Counted from the first letter of the stretch, positions 44,236 through 55,901 are shown. The stretch is DNA of 64,000 nt from Uranotaenia lowii (GCF_029784155.1 NW_026598545.1:1-64000); one strand, 5' to 3'. The notes: generated by a model from the letters alone, not told the origin. Numbers and translations: made by a program.

Positions 44236-45216
44236 TAGGGGAAAGTCGGGTAAGACGGACACCCTAAGGTAGAATCGCAATAGAAAATCAGATTAGCTAA
44301 TTTCATCGCAGTTTCGTGCAGATGGGCAGTTTAGATTGTTTGCTATCGCATTAACCATTGGAATTAGTAAATTTCCTTCATCAAGACTGTTTTTATAGCA
44401 ATCTAAAACATGCTTGCAAATTACACTTTTAAACACTGCTCAGAAAAGGTACATTTTACCGCTAAAATTGCTGTAAAAGTAGATATTTTCGTGAAGTAAT
44501 TATTTAAAAACGTAATTATTTTAAACCAAAATGGAAATAACTGGTCCTAGTCCAGAAGCGAAACAGTGTGGTTTCGGAATTCCGTATTTTATAAGCGCTT
44601 TCTTCACCGGCGATCCTGGTTAAAATCCCAGAAAAACAAAAAAAAAAAAAAAATCACCGGCGATCCTGTTTTCACAGTTTTTATGGCCTGTTTGACATGC
44701 TGAGTGCTTTTCAACCGACAATTACTCTTGCCATGGTCTTCTAAAGGCATATGGAGAATCAAACCGATGAAAAATTCTAAATACCTGGAGAAAATTATGT
44801 GTCCGTTTTACCCGAACTTGAAGTGCCCGTCTTACCCGCCTTAGCAACTTTTTTTAAAAACGTTTGTTGTTCAAGCCCTTTGACCGAAATTCGCTGATTC
44901 TCCTCCAGATGGTTAAAAAAAAGCCTAATAAACACTCTACCTTTGAAAACGGCTGACATTTTCCGAAATTTTACGAGTTATGAACGATTTTATGAGGAGA
45001 GAAAATAACATCAAATAATGGATCCTCAAAGTTTTTGCTTGTTTTGTTTGCTATTATGGGACCTTGCTTGCTATAAATAAACAAAGGGTCTCGAAAGTGT
45101 TGATTCACTTAGGCGAACATATTCCCATCATTAGATTAGTGCCAAACATTGTAGTTCTCGAAATATTGAAAGTGTCCATTTTACCCGCTGTGTCCGTCTT
45201 ACACGACTTTCCCCTA
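44236..45216. mobile_element. Inverted-repeat element, near-perfect 27-bp ends (981 bp)
   Basis: The left end TAGGGGAAAGTCGGGTAAG (continuing to 44262) and the inverted right end (45190-45216) match over 27 bp with one mismatch. The words GGGTAAGACGGACAC and TTTACCCG are repeated inside (about 44800-44845 and 45175-45205). The outer TA may be the target duplication. No protein is encoded. It is a MITE-like, non-autonomous element and well preserved, hence probably younger than its neighbours. Confidence 0.85.
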
Positions 45217-45269
45217 CTTTTTTAAATTTCTCATGTAGAAGTTTACTACATATTAATGCAAAACCTGGG

Positions 45270-45955
45270 ATGCAATGCAAGGCTGGGATGCGAGTAACCT
45301 AAGCGGAGATCGAGTACCCAACCCCGGTGGATGCTTTGGTCGCATGCAGACTGAAAAGGTGGCCGCACGCGTCTGTTCCCCAGGTCAGGGGCGGCGTGCA
45401 ACAACAACCGAGCATATGTTCTCCAGGTCAGGGGCGGCTGAAGCAGCGTCTGTCTCGCAGCGTCTGTCTCGCAGCGAGCAGCTGAATTTATGAGATGCGG
45501 CTCCCGCCAGCTAAGCTAAGCTAAGAACTTTAGGCTAACAACCTACAGCTCCTGATATCTTGTATGGTTACGGAAACTGAGAGAAGAAATAACCGAATTG
45601 GAACTTTGGCAACGACTTTTAGCATGAAAACACGGACTAGAATTGGAACTTGGAATGTTTTGACCCTTGCCCAGCCAGGTAAGCTGGCTCAACTTGCTAG
45701 AGAAGCTAGCCGCCTCAAGCTAAAGATATTGGGACTGAGCGAAGTCCGTTGGCCTAACACTGGAGAACACAAGACACAGTCCGGGCAAGTACTGCTTTAC
45801 TCTGGCATACGAGGAGAACATGCTACTCGGGAACGAGGAGTTGGTTTCCTGTTAAGCCCGCAGGCCCATGCGGCCCTTATAAGATGGGAACCGATCAACG
45901 AAAGAATAATCGTAGCCAGATTCAGAACACGGGTTAGAAACCTTGTTACAATTAA
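45270..45955 (+). pseudogene. RTE-like 5' region and endonuclease N-terminal half
   Basis: A GC-richer leader with two CCAGGTCAGGGGCGGC units and GCGTCTGTCTCGCA twice precedes the frame 45564-45960: TRIGTWNVLTLAQPGKLAQL (first conserved Asn), KILGLSEVRWPNTGEHKTQ (catalytic Glu), GVGFLLSPQAHAALIRW and NERIIVARFRTRVRNLVTIN. This is the N-terminal half of an apurinic-type endonuclease of RTE-like wording. The frame is intact up to 45955, where foreign sequence begins. The rest of the domain is found at 47547-47790. Confidence 0.85.
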
Positions 45956-47546
45956 TTATTCCTCATATTTTGACGATACTATAAGAGCGCATTTTGCAAA
46001 CATTTTTTTTTACCCATCCCCCTCATACAGATACAAATACGCACTGCACAAATATTGGAAATTTTCTCGGAGTGTAAAAAGCAAAAACACTGAAACAAGA
46101 TACGACGAAGAAAAACGCACTTTTGAGTGGACTTCGTTTAGCGTGTGAAGGGCCGTCAATCAAAAATAACACGAGGAAATTCGGAAACTTGGCAACATTG
46201 CTTGACCATTCGTGTTTCCGGTGAAAAGTAAAAAACACGCGACGTTGGAGGTGCGCAATCGGTCGGGAAAAGCCGTCGTCGATTATACCCATTCTGGTCC
46301 CCGGAAAAGCAGGCATCGACAGGCTCGCTCCACCGATTGGCCGCCATCGGATTCTTCCGAGCAGGACGACTGCCGGAACGGGCGAAAAAACGTGGGCTAC
46401 AAATTAGCCATCACTGCCTTTCTACTCATCATCATAATCCGTAAACATCCGGAGGCACATCCGGAAGCACGAGGGTGGCTCAGCGGATAGATATCGGAGC
46501 AAACTGGAAAGGCTTGCTAAAGCTATCGGCCAACAAAGAAAAGGGCCACAGACGCCCGGAAAATTGCCAGCCAAGAAGGAAACAACCATCAAAAGGGGTC
46601 GAGAGCGACTCTTTTTTCTTGGTTCATCTACGACCTGTTATACGGAACCTTTTGTGCAACTTCCTTTGGCGCAATCTCTTTGTGCAAGCCTGTTTGCGCA
46701 AACCTTTTCTTTGCGTGACATTCTCTTCATCATCCCGTTGTTCCAACATCGGGGACAACTTTTGTTGCACTTTGAGGCAGTCTGCTGGAAAGTACGTTTT
46801 GGACACGTCTCACGACCGAAAGCTCGTTCGAAGTCCGGATTGCTTCGACGGCCCAGAAGGGCATAAGGCTTGTCGATTCGAAGCACACTGGGTGTGCTAA
46901 GTTTCTGCGGTGCGATCGACGAACGACGAGGGAGGCAGACATCTACGGAAAGACAACCCTCCTTAGAGCCAGGAGTGACTAGGTGCTGCACTTCTATTCG
47001 TGCGGGCCGACAAGGTGTGGTTTCGGAAAGACGAGGCCGCAGGTATCAAAGCATCATCGGTCTGCGGATGACATTCTGCGGGGACACGAGCGAAAATCCG
47101 TGGTGTGGTCCGAATCTCCGTACGACGAGTGAGAGTGCATGTCTAGAGGTGCACCTGGCGGTGTCCAAGATTCGTCGAGTGACAAACGGCATCACTCGTG
47201 TGCCAGAGAGCAGCAAGCGGTGTTGCACGTGTGCCAGCAAGCGGTATTGCACGCGTATCGAAGGTGAACGAGAGTGAATCGGACAGGTGGCGCGAATCGT
47301 TCAGCGTGGGTGACAAGAACAGGTGTGAACCTACGGATTGCTGAGGGCGTTGACTGGGGCGAATCCCAGGCGTGTGCCGAATAGATCCAGGGAGCCGCTC
47401 CAAAGCAACCGAGGCGAAACCCACAAGGCAGCGAAGAAGCACGTAAGTCGATTTGTTTATAATGTGAGGTGGGAAATAACATGGGTGTAAAATTCAAGCA
47501 ACCTTAAATAAATGTTGCCATCATATGTTTGCGAAAGATTTTATTC
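45956..47546. mobile_element. 1.58-kb insert in the endonuclease, TTATTC at both borders
   Basis: TTATTC stands at 45956-45961 and 47541-47546, at the points where the endonuclease text breaks and resumes. If this is the target duplication, the insert is about 1579 bp. The interior is unusually GC-rich for the window between about 46200 and 47450, with overlapping open frames on both strands and no recognised domain. AATAAA lies about 30 bases before the right border. No inverted ends are seen. A solo LTR or a cDNA-like insert would both fit; neither is shown. Confidence 0.55.
47211..47258 (+). repeat. 24-bp tandem duplication
   Basis: CAGCAAGCGGTGTTGCACGT is repeated 24 bases later as CAGCAAGCGGTATTGCACGC, inside the GC-rich insert. 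Confidence 0.8.
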
Positions 47547-47790
47547 ATTCGTGGCACCGACCACAGAAGCCTTCATAATAACCTTACAATGGTCCAGTGT
47601 TATAAGTCAGTTGAACAGCGTGGTTGAGAGAATTCCGAAGGGTGACATTCAAATCCACTTAGGCGACTTCAACGCAAAGATTGGCTCCGATAATCAGGAT
47701 TTTGAGCGCATCATGGGGCGTCATGGTCTAGGACAGATGAGCGAAAACGGAGAGCTGTTTGTAGAATTTTGTGAGAACCTAGCTGGTTAT
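47547..47790 (+). pseudogene. RTE-like endonuclease, second part
   Basis: The frame reads VAPTTEAFIIT, then SVISQLNSVVERIPKGDIQI, HLGDFNAKIGSDNQ (active-site Asp and Asn) and GRHGLGQMSENGELFVEFC. It continues the endonuclease cut at 45955. Without the insert, the text would read ..VTINY-S-FVAPTT.., the expected order. After EFCENLAG the similarity stops, and a TGA follows at 47794-47796. The final His-containing block and all of the reverse transcriptase are absent. Confidence 0.82.
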
Positions 47791-47796
47791 TATTGA

Positions 47797-48808
47797 ATAT
47801 TTCTGTAAAGATGAAAAGGATATTTCTTTTTTGGTGAAAAATTAATACTATATAGGTAGTACGAAACAAATCCTCGTGAAAATTTGTTTAAGAAAATACG
47901 TACTTTTGTAAAAAAAAAAAAAAAAAAGGAGTGCTTATTATGCCCTGGGTGCTCGTTATGCCCTTATCTCTCTCCTAAATAAATGAATACATCCGAAATT
48001 CTAAAAGTTATTAAAATCTGCAAACATCTAGAATAAAAATTCTTAAACATTACATTGCTGTGTATTTTTACACGTTATATACTGTCAATTCACACTCCTC
48101 GATGCGATGATGATAGAGTTTTAGATAAAAAAACGATGTTCCGTTTTCGTATAACGTTTTCGATCCAAAATTAAACGAATTTTGTTGTTGTTTATAGTTA
48201 ACCGGCTTCAAAATAAGTAATCAGAATAGCAAATAATCATTTAAAATATGTGTGTGTTCGTTAAAAAAAAATTGTAGTGCAAAAACCAAAGATTAGTTTT
48301 TATCAGTTGTTATATATTTTTAAAATTTACAGTTCTCTATGATGATTTTTTACTGAAAAAATTTCGTTGACTTTGCTGCGCTAAACCAGGACTGAATCAA
48401 TCGCTTCCGCAATTAACAGAGCAAAACATATGAGAATAGCTTAATGAATTAGGGGAGGTATGTATACAAATTCATGCATTTAAAATTTCCCACAGAACTC
48501 TTTCCTGAAAAACCTATGAATAAATAGAAGGAAGGAACTAGAAGCCTAGGAATACAACCGCAAGCTAGTGTGATTGCAATACTGTGCCTTCGCTGTCGAA
48601 CGAAAGCTTATATAACGCTAGAGAGCAAGCAAGCAAGCGAGCAAGGTAGAAGTATATTCGTTTATAAGAGTAAAATACTCAGTGTGTAACAGAAAACTAA
48701 ATATAATATTATAAAGCATATTTCCACAGAAATGTGTACCAAAGCAGAAGTAGAGTGTAGAAGGCCAACTCAGTCATCCAACGGACGGGGCCCTAGTTGA
48801 GTCAGTGA
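47797..48808. other. AT-rich sequence up to the assembly gap
   Basis: An A run lies at 47911-47928, followed by GCTTATTATGCCC and GCTCGTTATGCCC. TTATATAACG at about 48608 and a following GAGCAAGCAAGCAAGCGAGC patch resemble a TATA-type promoter region, perhaps of a mobile element cut by the gap. Nothing coding. Confidence 0.35.
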
Positions 48809-49308
48809 NNNNNNNNNNNNNNNNNNNNNNNNNNNNNNNNNNNNNNNNNNNNNNNNNNNNNNNNNNNNNNNNNNNNNNNNNNNNNNNNNNNNNNNNNNNN
48901 NNNNNNNNNNNNNNNNNNNNNNNNNNNNNNNNNNNNNNNNNNNNNNNNNNNNNNNNNNNNNNNNNNNNNNNNNNNNNNNNNNNNNNNNNNNNNNNNNNNN
49001 NNNNNNNNNNNNNNNNNNNNNNNNNNNNNNNNNNNNNNNNNNNNNNNNNNNNNNNNNNNNNNNNNNNNNNNNNNNNNNNNNNNNNNNNNNNNNNNNNNNN
49101 NNNNNNNNNNNNNNNNNNNNNNNNNNNNNNNNNNNNNNNNNNNNNNNNNNNNNNNNNNNNNNNNNNNNNNNNNNNNNNNNNNNNNNNNNNNNNNNNNNNN
49201 NNNNNNNNNNNNNNNNNNNNNNNNNNNNNNNNNNNNNNNNNNNNNNNNNNNNNNNNNNNNNNNNNNNNNNNNNNNNNNNNNNNNNNNNNNNNNNNNNNNN
49301 NNNNNNNN
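48809..49308. other. Assembly gap, 500 N
   Basis: Exactly 500 unknown bases. The round size suggests a placeholder rather than a measured length. Any frame across it is meaningless. Confidence 0.99.
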
Positions 49309-49685
49309 TGCCAATTAGCCGGTGTATTTTTTTTCTCTCAATGCATGCGAACTGTTGCCAGCGACAATATTTGCTGCCTCTGTCATTGGGCAATTCTTGC
49401 AAATACACCATCTGATTTTGAGCAATCTGGTTGCACTGCTGGTCGCAAAGAGAACAACAAAGCTGTTCTCTCTTTTGACCCACGCGGGAGAAAAAAAAGG
49501 AACGAAATCGTCTTCAAAATCTGCAAACATGGCGGACTTTTTATCATATCCGATTTAAATCATTTAATACGACTTCGAGTAACGATTTTTACGACATTTT
49601 ACTGGCGTTAGTCGGAATAACGATTCGCAGTAACGTTTTTAATGACTTGAGTTATCATTTTTAATGCGATTTCATGTTTGCTGGG
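49309..49685. mobile_element. Fragment of CCCAGCAAACATG-end element
   Basis: The right border, read inverted, is CCCAGCAAACATGAAATCG, nearly identical to the left end CCCAGCCAACATGAAATCG of the element at 50632. TAACGATTT/TAACGTTTT words are repeated near this end. The left part is hidden by the gap. It directly abuts a reverse transcriptase fragment at 49686, which it probably interrupted. Confidence 0.65.
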
Positions 49686-50560
49686 GTAGAGCGTATCTCT
49701 CGAAACTACGTTGAACTCGTTCTAGGGGGTTGCATTGTGTACTCTGAGTAAGAGCTCATACCTGGACGGCATACTTCAGGATGCTACGAACCGACGAACA
49801 ATAAATGGTTTTCAGTGCACGTCGTCAAAACCTTCGGTGTTCCGGCGCAGAAACCCGAGTGCAGTAAATCCTTTTGTAGAGGTAAACGCAATGTGTTCGA
49901 AGGATATAAGTCTGCAATCAATTTTCACGCCCAGGTCAAAAATAGACTTTACATTCTCCAAGCAGAAACCTGTTGGTAGTCAAGGCTGATCATGTTTCGT
50001 GATCGGGTAAAGTTAATGTTCTTACACTTTTTAGCATTGGCCTGCATTCCGTTCATTCGGCACCAGCTTTCTAACGTAGCAATGTCAGCTTGAAGTGCGA
50101 CACAGTCTACAGTGCAGACAATCTTTCGAAAAATCTTCAGATCGTCGGCATACATTGGCGTATCGGATTGAACAGTTGCACAGAGATCGTTAACGAAGAT
50201 TATGAAGAGAAGAGGCCCGAGATGGCTTCCTTGAGGTACACCTGACTGGATGACAAATGTTCTCGAACGTTGATTTTGATTTTTGTGAAAGCATGACGGT
50301 CATTGAGGTACGAAGCAGCCCAGTCAAGTACCCAATCAGGGAAACCTATTCGATCCAACTTTCCAACAGGTATTTTCTGCGGAACGCGGTCGAATGCTTT
50401 CACAAAGTCAATGTAGATAGAATCGACTTGACAACCTTTCTCCATACAGTCATTCAATGAGTTTACGTAGCACATCAGGTTGGTAACGGTCGACCTTTGT
50501 TTCACAAAACCATGTTTAACCTCACAGATCAAAGGTTTTACAGCAGCATATATCCGACAT
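49686..50560 (-). pseudogene. Jockey/CR1-like reverse transcriptase relic
   Basis: On the minus strand: RIYAAVKPLICEVKHGFVKQ, RSTVTNLMCYVNSLNDCMEK, VDSIYIDFVKAFDRVPQ (first catalytic Asp), then, after a frameshift near 50250, QSGVPQGSHLGPLLF and MYADDLKIFRKI (the catalytic Asp pair near 50140-50155), LESWCRMNGMQANAKKC, and after stops PLERVQRSFERYA at 49690-49735. Motif order is complete from the palm to the thumb, but several stops and shifts disable it. Here YADD is followed by the normal spacing before the LESWC block, unlike the copy at 7280-10344. Confidence 0.88.
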
Positions 50561-50631
50561 TTTCTCCTTATATGGGCTCAAAAAAAAAAACTATATTTTC
50601 AAATTTCCATCCATTATCCAATAGTAAGAAG

Positions 50632-52427
50632 CCCAGCCAACATGAAATCGTAAAAGAAATCATCGTCGAACTCGTATATAGATGCAACTCAAATCGGAAT
50701 CGTAAATGTGTACACTTACCATTCGACCATATCATTTATTCATCGTAGAAGATGCAACTTCCCAATGAAATACGACTTAGTTACGATATGTTGGATGAAG
50801 TCGTATTTAGTTCCGCCGATGTCAAATGAAATCTTATAACGATCGCATAAGATTTCTTAAGAAGCATTTTATTGGTACACATATTACTTTCGAATCGAAA
50901 TCGTAAATGACTTCGAATAAATTAAAGAATACTACGTAAGCATCGTCTTTCGTATCACGTTGTATGTTTACTAGAATGTCACATTAGTAGGCAAATTAAC
51001 ACCGTGTCTTTCCGATAAAGCTACAAATATTATAACAAGTATAATTATAATCGTATAATCGGTCACTTTACCCACGATATAAATATATTAAATGCGATCA
51101 AATCAGATTCGTACTTAGCGTTCGCCCACATCTCATCATGATATTAAAACTTCTTCGTGTTAAATCGTGTTTAGTGGATGTGCAATTTTGCGATCGTGCT
51201 TGCAATTTTGTATCAGCATTTGAATTTTGAAAAAGTTGACGACTAAAGCAAACAAGCAAACGGATGAAAAAAATAAAGGTAGGTTTTGGAAAAACAACGT
51301 TGGACAGAAAGCTCACTAACATTTTCCTTTCAAAAATTACAGGATTACTCTCCCCTACTAGGCTCAGATTAAAAAAACCCGCCGGATAATTACATTACGA
51401 GTATCAAGGAATGTTCACGGACAGAATTGTGGCCCGACAATTTCCGCTGTAAACCCGGAAGAAAGAGGCGTCAAAGATCCTGAGGGAGGCATGGAGGCGG
51501 TGGCAGTTAGAAAAGTAGCGAGCGGGACAATGCCCGGTTGCGGTACCTACGAAAATATATGTAGTGCATTTCAATGTTAGTTGTAATAAAAATCAGTTAA
51601 AATCATCAATTAATTTTATTTCTTCCTAGCGTCGTATTTCAATCACAAATTACACATAACATGCTACATAAAATGGTCCGCAAAATCGTTTTATGATACA
51701 AATCGTACATGAGTACATCCCATCTCACATAAAATATCGTTTAAAGAGTCCATCAAATGTCAAATTGCATCATATCGTAAAAGCTTACAACACACATCTT
51801 ATAAAATGTGACTTAAGTTGTCAATCGATGTTAAAATCTCTGAACATCGTATAAGACTGCAACGCATCTCGCATAAAGGGTGACATAAATCGACTTTCCA
51901 TCGTCAGATCGCTTCTAGTCATACAAGAGTACAAAACATCTCGCATAAAGGGTGACTTAAATCGCCAATCCATCGACAGATTGCTTCAAGTCGTACAAGA
52001 GTTCGGCACACCTCGCATAAAGGGTGACTTAGATCGCCAATTCATCGTCAGATTGCTTCAAGTCGTACAATAGTTCAACACACCTCGCATTAAGGGTGAC
52101 TTAAATCGCCAATTTATCATCATATCGCTTCAAGTCGTAAAAGGGTAAAACACACATCGCATAAAGTGTGGATGGAACTGTCAATCCTCCCATCATCGTA
52201 AATGCGCATGAATCGAATCCTTTAATGTAATGTACAAAACGACGCCAATGCGACATAAAGTACCAAAGTATTTCTAACATCGTAAATGACATCACATATG
52301 ATGTTGTCGATGTCGTAAACCAGAGAATAGCGAAAACATGTACGTATATTGCCTCCACTTTTGGTAGGTATATGCTTTTTTCTAACGTCATGTACGATGA
52401 TTTGTGTCGACCAAATTGTTGGCTGGG
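50632..52427. mobile_element. Non-coding inverted-repeat element with internal tandem array (1796 bp)
   Basis: Ends are CCCAGCCAACA on the left (50632-50642) and its exact complement on the right (52417-52427). AAATCATCGT recurs about 13-20 bases inside each end. ATCGTAA and CGTAAATG words are frequent throughout. A 72-bp tandem array fills 51721-52224. A target duplication is not evident. It carries no transposase. The element family is represented also at 49309-49685 and probably 5346-6457. Confidence 0.75.
51721..52224 (+). repeat. 72-bp tandem array, about seven units
   Basis: The motif CATCTCGCATAAAGGGTGAC or a close variant begins at 51721, 51793, 51865, 51937, 52009, 52081 and 52153, exactly 72 bases apart each time. 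The middle units are most alike, with ATCGTCAGATTGCTTCAAGT and TCGTACAAGAGTTC; the outer ones are diverged. Unlike most repeats here, the spacing has stayed exact. Confidence 0.92.
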
Positions 52428-52548
52428 AGGTGATATATACCCAGTCCAAAATAAGTTCGTTACCTTATCTAAAAACCATAAACACACTAAATAAATCGGG
52501 TTCTGCGTGTGGAAATTAAATCATTCATGAGTGTAACATGTGCCTTTA

Positions 52549-52750
52549 GACTGTGTCGATTTGAGGTACTTCGTTAAATTTATCAAGGCCTGAGAGGTCT
52601 CAAAAGCTTTGTTGTGATTTAAAAATCATCCATGAATTTTGCCGAATTTTCAGTTTTGTCTGGGTAAATTGAACATTTTATTCTTAAGAATCAACATCAT
52701 TTCTCCTATGAAATCGAGCCTTTTAACGTTTTTTGTGCTAATTTATAAAT
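52549..52750. repeat. Dispersed repeat A, copy 2
   Basis: GACTGTGTCGATTTGAGGT, TCAAAAGCTTTG, AATCATCCATGAATTTT and TTTTGTGCTAATTTATAAATT follow the same order and spacing as at 39200-39413. Non-coding. Confidence 0.7.
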
Positions 52751-53559
52751 TTGACTTTGAAGTAGGACGTAACTTCGTATACCTTAAGGCAAAAAGGTGA
52801 ACAATTTCATTTTAAATCATCAACTTGATAGTAATTCTATGAATTTCTGCCTTTGCTTTTATCATCTCGCATATTATTTTACCTGAAATTTATATTCCCT
52901 TGTTTTTTAAAGTATTTTTAGACTATTTTACCAATCCAGACAATACGTTTTAGTTACCTAAACAGGTCCAAATCCCACTATCCATATCGGAATGCTTCCA
53001 TACACCCGTCTTTTGGCACCCATACATTGCCAAGGGAGGGATTTTGCTAGTTCGTTTGTTCGGTCAGGTAAACCAACGAACGAGCCAGTCTATCTCTACA
53101 TGAAAATGGCTCAGAGCAGAGCAGCATATTTTCCAACAGTGTGTTCATTGTACCTAAGACCACAAAGAGAAACCCGAACCAGGCAAAGGCAAAAGAAAAG
53201 CAACCAACTTCGATGGAAACAGTGCGCTCATCGTGTGTTGGTGCGACTCAAACAAAATTCAACTATCATCAGCCTGAGCACAAGGGGGAAAACGACGACG
53301 ACGACGACGACGACTGACTTGACTGAATGTGCGAAGCACACAAACGCGAACGAACGGAGGAAAAAAATTCGTTTGGTTGTTGGATGTGGATGAAATGGAA
53401 TGGAACTCTGGCTCTGGCTCTGGCTGTGGGGTTCGACTGTGCGGTTCAGGCGAATGGTAGATTAGTAACATTTTGTGCGCTGCTTGATATAGGCTGTCTG
53501 ACACTCGACTAGTCCTGTACCAAGCAAGAGACGATATTTCTGAAACCTAGTTTAGAGAA
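52751..53559. other. Transition from AT-rich to balanced sequence, no gene seen
   Basis: From about 52990 GC rises. A plus frame at 52992-53393 (133 residues) is basic, includes a Thr run encoded by the (ACG)n microsatellite, and has no known domain. This could be sequence upstream of a transcription start. Confidence 0.35.
53292..53314. repeat. (ACG)n microsatellite
   Basis: Seven uninterrupted ACG units. Confidence 0.9.
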
Positions 53560-54189
53560 TTGCATACAACACGCCAGAGTTTCGTGTCGTCGCGTCGTGC
53601 ATACTTCTGACTGACAGACGGAAGGTTCTGCTGAAGCGAGCGAAGGTGTTTTGTGTACGGCACAGCATTTTTAAGAGTCTCGTAAGCGGGAAAACGGGAA
53701 ACTACCCCGACGTACCTACCACACACTAGGGATTTCGGACAGTGCGAAACTACGCGCGGTGGCATAGTTTGTGTAGTTTGTGAGAACGCGTAGTTTTACG
53801 GAAATCCTTGGTGGTGAGATATTGTGTGAGATTTTTGGTGGATTGTTAGGAGGTTGGATTCGGATGGAAAGTGTCCAACCTTAACTACAAGTTCACAAAT
53901 GATTTTCCAAAGTGTTTAAAAGGCGGAAAAGAAGTGGAGAATTGAAATGGTAATATCTTCCTAGTGATACCGACACAAAGAAGAAAGAAGGTGGAAAGGA
54001 TTGATGAATTTGTAGAACAACAAACAATATAGTTCGTAGAGATCACTATTAGTAGAGGAGTAGAAAGGAAGGACTTCCCGAGTCAGCTGTGTTCCGGTAT
54101 CAACGCTACGGTGCACCTGAGAAAGTTATCGAGACAATGAACGCAACAGTATTCTAGTGAATTAGTCCCAGCACAACATAAATGAACAG
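53560..54189 (+). other. Candidate 5'-untranslated exon with splice donor
   Basis: The stretch is purine-rich, free of low-complexity AT runs, has stops in all frames, and ends AACAG|GTAGGT at about 54187-54195, a good donor match. Composition then drops to intron-like AT-rich sequence with TTTTTT tracts. This fits a non-coding first exon of a host gene lying to the right, with the GC-richer 53000-53560 as its promoter area. No transcript evidence is available, and the start is arbitrary. Confidence 0.3.
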
Positions 54190-54462
54190 GTAGGTGGTGT
54201 CTTTTGATAAGGGTATATTCTTGATGCAATTTCGAGCAGCGCGCCGATTTCGGTATCGGATTATCGTGGGAATAGCTTCTACGTTCGTATGTAAACAAAT
54301 CGGTTCGCCGCATGCTGAGATTGTTGTGTGTGAATCTGTTGGGCAGAACGAGCAAGAGGTTAGTCGCGCGATAAGCCGCCAAGGATGGATGTTGGGTCGT
54401 AGTGTGCTGATGCAGATCGTGTGAGATGTTTGAAAGTGACATTTACGATCAATGGTTGACAA

Positions 54463-54488
54463 GACGACGACGACGACGACGATGACGA
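54463..54488. repeat. (GAC)n microsatellite
   Basis: Six GAC units are followed by GATGACGATA. Confidence 0.9.
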
Positions 54489-55901
54489 TAACTATTGCCG
54501 CTCTTGGTATCTGAATAATGGAAGTAAGTGCGCGCGCGAGTACGGGAGAGTTTACCCAAAAAGCAGCAACAGTATGAGCGCAACAAATATGGAAACAGTT
54601 CAAGTGGTGGTAAGAGATGCATCGGAATAGCGCAAACCGTAATAAAACTTCAATATCGACAGCTAGCTAGAGATAGGAACGAACGAACGAAGTAAGGCGA
54701 AAAGTCAGTGGTTCACTTTTTTTTGTTTACTTTAGCCACTCACGAGTAATCGTAAAAACGATAACAAAAACATTGGTTGAACCTTTCCCATGCAAGAGCA
54801 TGCAGTGCAGTCGCTGGTTTCTCGTCTCCCTATTCTGTTCTGTCTAATGTGGTGTACCAACTAACGAAACTGAAAGATACACAACTCTCTTTGCCCATGT
54901 ACTTGTTTTTTTTTATTTGAATAGGTTTCCTCTTTCCGGCCCATTTTCTAAATATCTATCAGCTAAGATGCAGCGAACCCTTTCCGTCTGATTTCCAGGT
55001 GGAAATCCTTCTAATACACCTGTTCGTCTAAAACGGAACAGCGCGAAACGTCTTACATCCCAGGGCCCAGCCAAAATAAACGAATGCAATTACTAGCAGG
55101 GGACCGACCAAGCCAGTCAGCCAGCATGGTACTTGTTTATTTACATTTCGCATCCCTTACGAACGAGCGTTCGCTTTTTTTTGTTGATATTATCCTTCCA
55201 TTTCGCCTATTCATCCCCCCATCCGCGCCCGTTCTCAACGTTATCTGTTGTTCATCAGCGCGAATGACGACGACGTCAGAAAGAACGCGAAACCAGAAGA
55301 ATCGGTCTTTGCTTGAACAGCAGACACACATCGCACAGAACCGTCTGCATCCCCTTTATTTGTGTATGGTATCGGTGTGTGATTGAATGACAGCACGCGA
55401 ACTAAATGTAATTGATCTTCAGGCTAGAGAATGATAGCAAATCATTTTCACAAAGTAGCAAATCTTTAATTCTTCGTTGACCTAGTCGAAAGGAATTAAA
55501 TCGTCTGTTTAAGAAAAAATCGTATAATTCTAGTGGTCCGACTGATTATTGTTGATAGGCAGTTGTATAGCCAAATCGGTCGAATTGCGGAATCTAGTTG
55601 CTATCAACTCAAGAGGAATGGCATTTCTGGGAAGGAAAAAGAATCCACAAGCATTATTAGATACATAGGTGCATACATATGTGGATGGATGAATACCAAC
55701 TGGTAGCTAGTGCTGAAAGCTATTGTCAGGTGTTTAATTGATGCATTCGGTAAAATTCTTGAGGTCTTGCTTTGTCCATTTTGAAGCTTCAAGAAGTTTT
55801 CACGAGCTTTAAGATATAATCTTCTCCTTAAAACACTTTAAGAGCGTTTTTTTCTATAATTATTCTTATTTTGATATTTTTTATCTATATCCTGTTCTCT
55901 T

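Noticed and set aside
48770..49611. Frames crossing 48809-49308
   Set aside because: They consist mainly of unknown bases in the assembly gap.
51721..52224. CRISPR-like array
   Set aside because: Units are directly contiguous 72-bp tandem repeats with no unique spacers, in an animal-type genome.
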